A stretch of DNA of 64,000 nucleotides from Sipunculus nudus. Its lineage: Eukaryota > Annelida > Sipuncula > Golfingiida > Sipunculidae. The notes beneath the pieces are model-generated. The model was not told where the DNA came from and searched no databases. It saw only the letters and a program-made list of their open reading frames with translations. Numbering within the stretch: position 1 is the first letter of the stretch; each line of letters opens with the position of its first letter. Position numbers and translations under genes: made by a program. This document shows, piece by piece, positions 59,202 through 64,000 of the stretch. The stretch covers positions 50,569,340 through 50,633,339 of the forward strand of contig CM049322.1 in NCBI GenBank assembly GCA_026874595.1, in the 5' to 3' direction.

Positions 59202-60509
59202 TTACATGGTGTAGGCCTTTACTTCACATATCGGGTAGTTCTTCAAGTAACAGAGGATGTTATGCCATATGTTAGGGTACCTGGTCACAATTTTAACACA
59301 TCTGGAAGCTGGAATTCTCATAGTAAATGATTCTTCATATATATGTGAAACTGAACGCTTGGCCAGTCGCTGTCCACTTGCCATCCCTCCCTGATGTCCA
59401 AAAGTCTCTTCTTACAGCTGATACCTTTTCTGAAAGACGAATTATTTAAAAACAACCGGAACGCCGTCGACAGTGTAACGAAAACAGCATTTCTTCTTGT
59501 GTAAATTTAGGTATCTGCAATAATCTCGTGCAAAACGGATAGAATCGGCCATTTATTAAAGTAAGACATGTTTGGGCACATGATTCGCTTTTAAAGTCAT
59601 CTGTATTAAACAAGGTTCTTTTTTAACATGCATTCTTTACTTTACCTCTTTTTTTTCTGACCATTTCAGCATTTCAATCACATGAATATTCTCTTCTTCT
59701 GTCTAAATGATGACAAGATTTGCACCCAGACCCTTGCACATTTTGTTTGCAGACCACTATACTGCTGCGGCTTTTCCAAACTGATAACAGGAGGGAGAAG
59801 ATGAATCACCGTCTTTAGATGCACCGATCAACATGCTGCCAAAACCACCTCCACAAACTGAGGATGAGTCATAGGGCATCAAGATCGTACGCAGCATGAT
59901 GACTTTTGAGTATTAATGTCTAATGTGCCAAATTCATATAAGACTTTGACGCGGACTAATATCAATATGAGTTACTTTTATACATTAAATTTAAATGGAG
60001 AGATCGATCGATGAGACGTTCATCGATACCGCCTCCGGCTGTAAATTAGTTGAGGTATCTGACTGTTGAGGTGGTGTACTGGGATGTGTGGGTTTGAATC
60101 TGGCTGTGGGAGGTATCGGGCCATCTCTGATGGCAGACTGTATGATCCCCTTGAGGCATACCATTATGTAAAACAAGGATTTATTAGCTCAAGAAAGCAC
60201 CTAAGGATTTAGCAATGTGCCATTCTGACCTACACTTCTAACCTTGCATCATGGTATACGTAGGTAATGAGGCGGTTGCATCTACAACAACTTAAGATAA
60301 CTTATGTATATTGTAACACAAAATTTAAAGCTCCTGATAAGTGATTTATCCAAGATGCGTGAATATAGGTGATGGCGACTGACCATAGCGGGTTTGTGGA
60401 CACTCCATCGGGGAAAGCAGACGGTGGAGCTGACGGGCTCCGTCGACACACTTTTCATCACAAATGGCTGCGGACTCCAAGCGAGACAATATATTACATT
60501 CCGCACTTT
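59202..60509 (-). pseudogene. C-type lectin-like gene D, disrupted
   Basis: Exon 1 (60384-60509, acceptor GCTGCAG, donor GTCAGT) reads ESAECNILSRLESAAICDEK and MECPQTRYG. Exon 2 (59662-59857, acceptor CTCAG, donor GTCAGA) reads CGGGFGSMLIGASKDGDSSS, SCYQFGKAAAV, TAG, WSANKMCKGLGANLVII, TAG, TEEEN. Exon 3 (59202-59417, acceptor TATCAG) reads DFWTSGRDGKWTATGQAFSF then a frameshift to RCVKIVTRYPNIW and NYPICEVKAYTM. All three exons keep phase 1 boundaries. Two nonsense codons and one frameshift. Confidence 0.8.
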
Positions 60510-62639
60510 CTGCAGCTTGAAGTAAACAAAACAAAAAAACGTGACCTGGCCATTATTCCTTGTACATTTTTGTACATTTTTCTATCGTTTGCTATGTCAA
60601 TTTATACCCCTTCAACTGCATATATGGTTCACTTCATTGAAAGAAATATTCTCAAATATATTTTTTTTATTTGATTAAAAAAAAGATGCCTCTTTGTGTA
60701 ATTAAGAAAACTGAATGTTACAGACATCTTTTAGTTTATTGGTCATAATAATCTAGAATATGTAGACTAGGATAAATTATGGTCAAATTATTTTTTTTAA
60801 TCATGTTTAACCTGTCAAGTTATTTTTTTTGTTTTTTTTGTTTTAAGCGTATACTCATGTGAATTATCCTAAACTAAATACCTTTGTATGTGATTGCAAT
60901 AAAGGCTGGTAAAATCCAGAAGAGATGCATGACTTAGTGGGTCTGATGGATTTCAAAAGAATTAACAAGTGGTGTAGCTGTTATCTGAAAGATTCATTTT
61001 AAGCCCAAATGATATAATTAATCAAAGCCTCAGATCATCATTATGTATCTGGTATTAATGTGCCAAGTATATTGTTTCAGAGCAGGCGGTCAATTGATTA
61101 TTTTTGTCATAATACATCCCTTTGTGTATGACATAGGTGCTTTTATTGAACCATTAAACGACATATTGATTTAAATGGGAGATGTAAGTGGTGTTTAGAA
61201 TTCTGGCATTTATTTTCTCTGGTGAAAGATAATTGCAGATGCTTTTAGGGACTCTTTGTGGGCTATATTGCTATTCACCCAGGTATCTACTTAAGGCTTA
61301 CCTAACTGTTAAATGTTTGAATTCTTTACAGAGGATCCCCTCCATCTTTCAGACAATAGACAATAATGGAACTATAAAGAATGAAAATTTACGTATATTT
61401 TCCATGCGTTTCATTTCAATTTGTAAGAAATTTAATGGGAAATTAATATTTAAACTACAAAAAAAATCCAGAAACCTCTCATTTTACCAATATTGTTGTA
61501 ACATTTTTAAAAGCTATCCTACACAAAATGTCATCGTCAAATTTTAATGTGTCTCCCTTAACATTCATTTTATACATTGCACTGGATATTTGTTTCTCTG
61601 CAACTAGTCTGAGAAAGTATGACTCGTCCGAAATTGAAATATTTTTCCAGGGTTTTTTTTCACGTTTTCAAAGTTGATATAATTTTGTTTGCGTGTTTTT
61701 GTTTTTTCTTTGTGTGGGAGTTAATAATCTTATTATCTAAATGTCTTGATATACTGACGTTCACACGTTTGTAAATATTTCATTTATTTAATTTAGGGTA
61801 CGGCTTTCATAGTAAAAACATTCGCCATTGTTAACAGGCAATATCCGTTCTATCTAATTGTTACCACGGCATCTGCAGTCGCTGGAAAAAAATAAAATAA
61901 CTAGATGATAAGCCAGTGTTCATGGAATATTATAGCCGATCAAACATCCTTTAACAGTGTTGGAGTTATTTTATAAGGCTGATTACAAGAATTGTGCATA
62001 TAAAGCCCTGTTCTGCTGAAAAAAAAATGTAATAACGTGGCCTTTTCAGTGCATAACCTATACGACAATACTATCCTCCTTTCAAAAACTGTTCCAAACA
62101 CACTTAGGCACTTAATTTCTTAAATTTTTCCATGTGGGGGGAATCTTATCATGAATTTAGTTTTTTTTTTCACAGGTATGTAAGCATTTAACACCAACAA
62201 TACAACATTAAACATGACCAATATGATACATCACGGTATGGTGTGCCCTATTCGACCGTGGTTTGACTGCTTTCTCTAAATAAAACATAACAATTAATAG
62301 CAATCTGATGTTATGATATATCCTTTACGTCATGCCACGTGGTAAATAAAACAAATGCATAGGATATTGCAGTTTTCATGAAAGAGGCACCCGATGAGTC
62401 CCAAAACACCAAATACATTTTACTGAACAATTTTGGTGATAGACGATATACTAATTCGAACTCTCTAACGGAGTGTTATAGCCAGAGTACAGAGAAAAAT
62501 AATATCTCACGGCCAGAAGCATGAGCAAAGGAGGCACAGCCTCCATCTTGCAAACAAAACAGTTACACATAGATGTACTTGTCTTGAAATGTCAAAGGAA
62601 AAGCCACCTTATATCAATAACACCCTTTAACATCCGTGA
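60510..62639. other. No gene recognised
   Basis: Upstream of lectin D. A plus-strand 104-codon frame (61233-61547) is rich in Phe, Lys and Asn from AT-rich sequence and has no domain I know. No signal peptide exon found. Confidence 0.3.
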
Positions 62640-62770
62640 CTACACAACAAAAGATGCCGCAAGAAATAAGATTATACTGTTCTCATGGCGGATTACCGAC
62701 TTTCAAATAAAAACTAACGGAGGCAAACCATCTTACATTCATGAATCTTATTGTGTGATTAAGAAGTAGA
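62640..62770 (-). pseudogene. Older relic of a C-type lectin exon 2
   Basis: Minus strand reads RWFASVSFYLKVGNPP then a stop, aligned with GWFASLSFNLKFAKIKDP at 57.3 kb. Part of the duplicated spacer unit. Confidence 0.35.
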
Positions 62771-63045
62771 ATTGTTTCCTTATTAAATCCGTTTATCAGC
62801 TTTATATCTGCGTTACCTGTCTTTTATATTTCATATCATCTAGAATGTCAAATAACAAACATAACAATATATACCGTCCTCCCTCGATCAGACGCCGGCT
62901 ATTAAATAGTTTCCGGCCTTATTTATTGGCCGTTACAAAACCATGTCTTAATTAAATAAACGCTGTCCTTGATCAGCGGCCGAATACCAGAATGGTTCCC
63001 ATGTTTGTGACCATATTCCCACCCATACATTTTGCTTTAAGCCGA

Positions 63046-63249
63046 TCACAAATTCAGGCAAACGTGGCAAAACACAATGTCAGCGGTAAGAAAGGCTAAT
63101 ACTCTTTCGAGCGTATCCTTGCTGTTATTCACGAAATCGCGCCCCTTTCTTTCATCTATGATGCCCTTTAAAGGTGTCCCCAATGCTACCAAAAGCAGGC
63201 TTCCGAGATAATCTTTCATTTTTTTTTCAAAACAAGGACAATTCAGCAT
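63046..63249 (-). CDS. Unassigned 67-codon frame, decayed in its duplicate
   Basis: Reads DYLGSLLLVALGTPLKG and SKDTLERVLAFLTADIVF. The homologous place at 57850-58010 carries stops in every aligned frame. It may be a relic exon of a lectin gene or chance. Confidence 0.15.
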   Translation of the reverse strand: MLNCPCFEKKMKDYLGSLLLVALGTPLKGIIDERKGRDFVNNSKDTLERVLAFLTADIVFCHVCLNL

Positions 63250-63825
63250 GAGGGTAGATATATTTACCCGCCGATAAATACCTCTACCTTCTAACTGTTT
63301 TTTTTTTTTCTTAATCAGTTTCTAGCACAAAGCATACCTTTAACAATTTCTTTAAAAGATTTTTTACAAGAACATTTTCTTAAGTTTTTCCTAGATACGC
63401 ACTTTGCTTAAATTTTAATCCAACAACTGTTCACTATTTGTAAGTCCACCTCCTTTAAGCCACACAAAAATAAAATTGTTTTATTAAGTCGAAGAAACTT
63501 CCAACATGTTGTCCTTACAATTTGTGCTACATCCGGTCAATGAATAGTCCATGTACATGTTTGTATCTAACTACGTCAGACTGGTCAGACTAGGACAGAT
63601 CTTTTCTTAAACACGGCATGGAATGCAAAAGCAACGTGTTATATCTTGGTGATTCCGGCTTAGCATTTTCATCATTTTCTCTGTCAATTTTAGGGTCCCG
63701 TTAACCATGATACCCTATGGTGAGGCTTGCTCATCCCCCGTTATATTCCCGCTGTCAGATACGATACGACTGTATCTTGTCTATTTTTTATAGCCAATTA
63801 CATTCCGGCAAAACAAATATAAAGC

Positions 63826-63935
63826 ACCGGACAGAACTCCACATTTTATACCATGGGTTAGGGTACCAGGTCACCAGTTCAATGTATCTGGTACCTGGTA
63901 TTTCAAGAGGAAGTGAACTCTCAAAGGGGTTTTAA
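63826..63935 (-). pseudogene. Relic of a C-type lectin exon 3
   Basis: Minus strand reads TRYIELVTWYPNPWYKMW, aligned with RCVKIVTRYPNIWHNIL of gene D. The remaining exons would lie beyond the right edge. At the equivalent place in the left duplicate (58.86 kb) the match stops. Confidence 0.5.
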
Positions 63936-64000
63936 TTCTTGAATTTCTTCAATTAAATTTAATAGGTAGATGTAACTTGTATTTGATATTAGGCCGCGTT

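Noticed and set aside
63046..63249. Possible signal peptide exon of a lectin gene (GSLLLVALG)
   Set aside because: The hydrophobic part is short, no splice donor follows in a fitting place, and the duplicate copy is not open. Listed only at low confidence.

Overview
The window is eukaryotic nuclear DNA from an invertebrate. It is AT-rich and intron-rich, with dense (TA)n microsatellites and many decayed transposable elements. A mollusc, probably a bivalve, fits best. The reasons are the tandem family of secreted C-type lectin-like genes, the NACHT-type innate immune relic, receptor tails built from YAQV repeats, and a dispersed repeat carrying a short tract rich in GTCCGTC. The organism assignment is inference. 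There are no bacterial-style operons, CRISPR arrays or complete tRNA/rRNA genes.

The left part (0-14 kb) holds a decayed non-LTR retrotransposon ORF1 and two minus-strand C-type lectin-like genes, A (4.6-6.4 kb, broken) and B (10.9-12.7 kb, apparently intact over three exons). A roughly 60-bp minisatellite follows each gene in its 3' flank. The repeat unit is a copy of the gene's own last codons. The right end (54-64 kb) holds two more broken lectin genes (C and D) and three older relics, all on the minus strand. In this family the intron between exons 1 and 2 and the intron between exons 2 and 3 are both in phase 1.

The middle (16-41 kb) holds a NACHT/NLR pseudogene on the minus strand, then three plus-strand fragments (X, Y, Z) of one receptor family. 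That family has a signal peptide, a cysteine-containing lectin-like exon, a short LDC...LCD domain, one transmembrane helix and a cytoplasmic tail with repeated YxxV (ITIM-like) tyrosines. All three copies are damaged. In Z a roughly 52-bp coding repeat makes an array of YAQV motifs, next to a large inverted duplication (35.2-36.8 against 39.4-40.1 kb).

From 42 to 50 kb two plus-strand genes lie in tandem. The first is a heavily frameshifted C2H2 zinc-finger plus transposase-like gene. The second is a spliced gene of the multicopy SAMD3-like family, at least four exons with matching phases. Their adjacency suggests one two-gene mobile or domesticated unit.

Mobile DNA includes a 1.6-kb element with long terminal inverted repeats and no gene, a 0.56-kb MITE, an LTR-like pair, a reverse transcriptase relic and tRNA-like SINE pieces. 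Overall this looks like a birth-and-death immune receptor and lectin locus, with one lectin gene (B) the best candidate for function.
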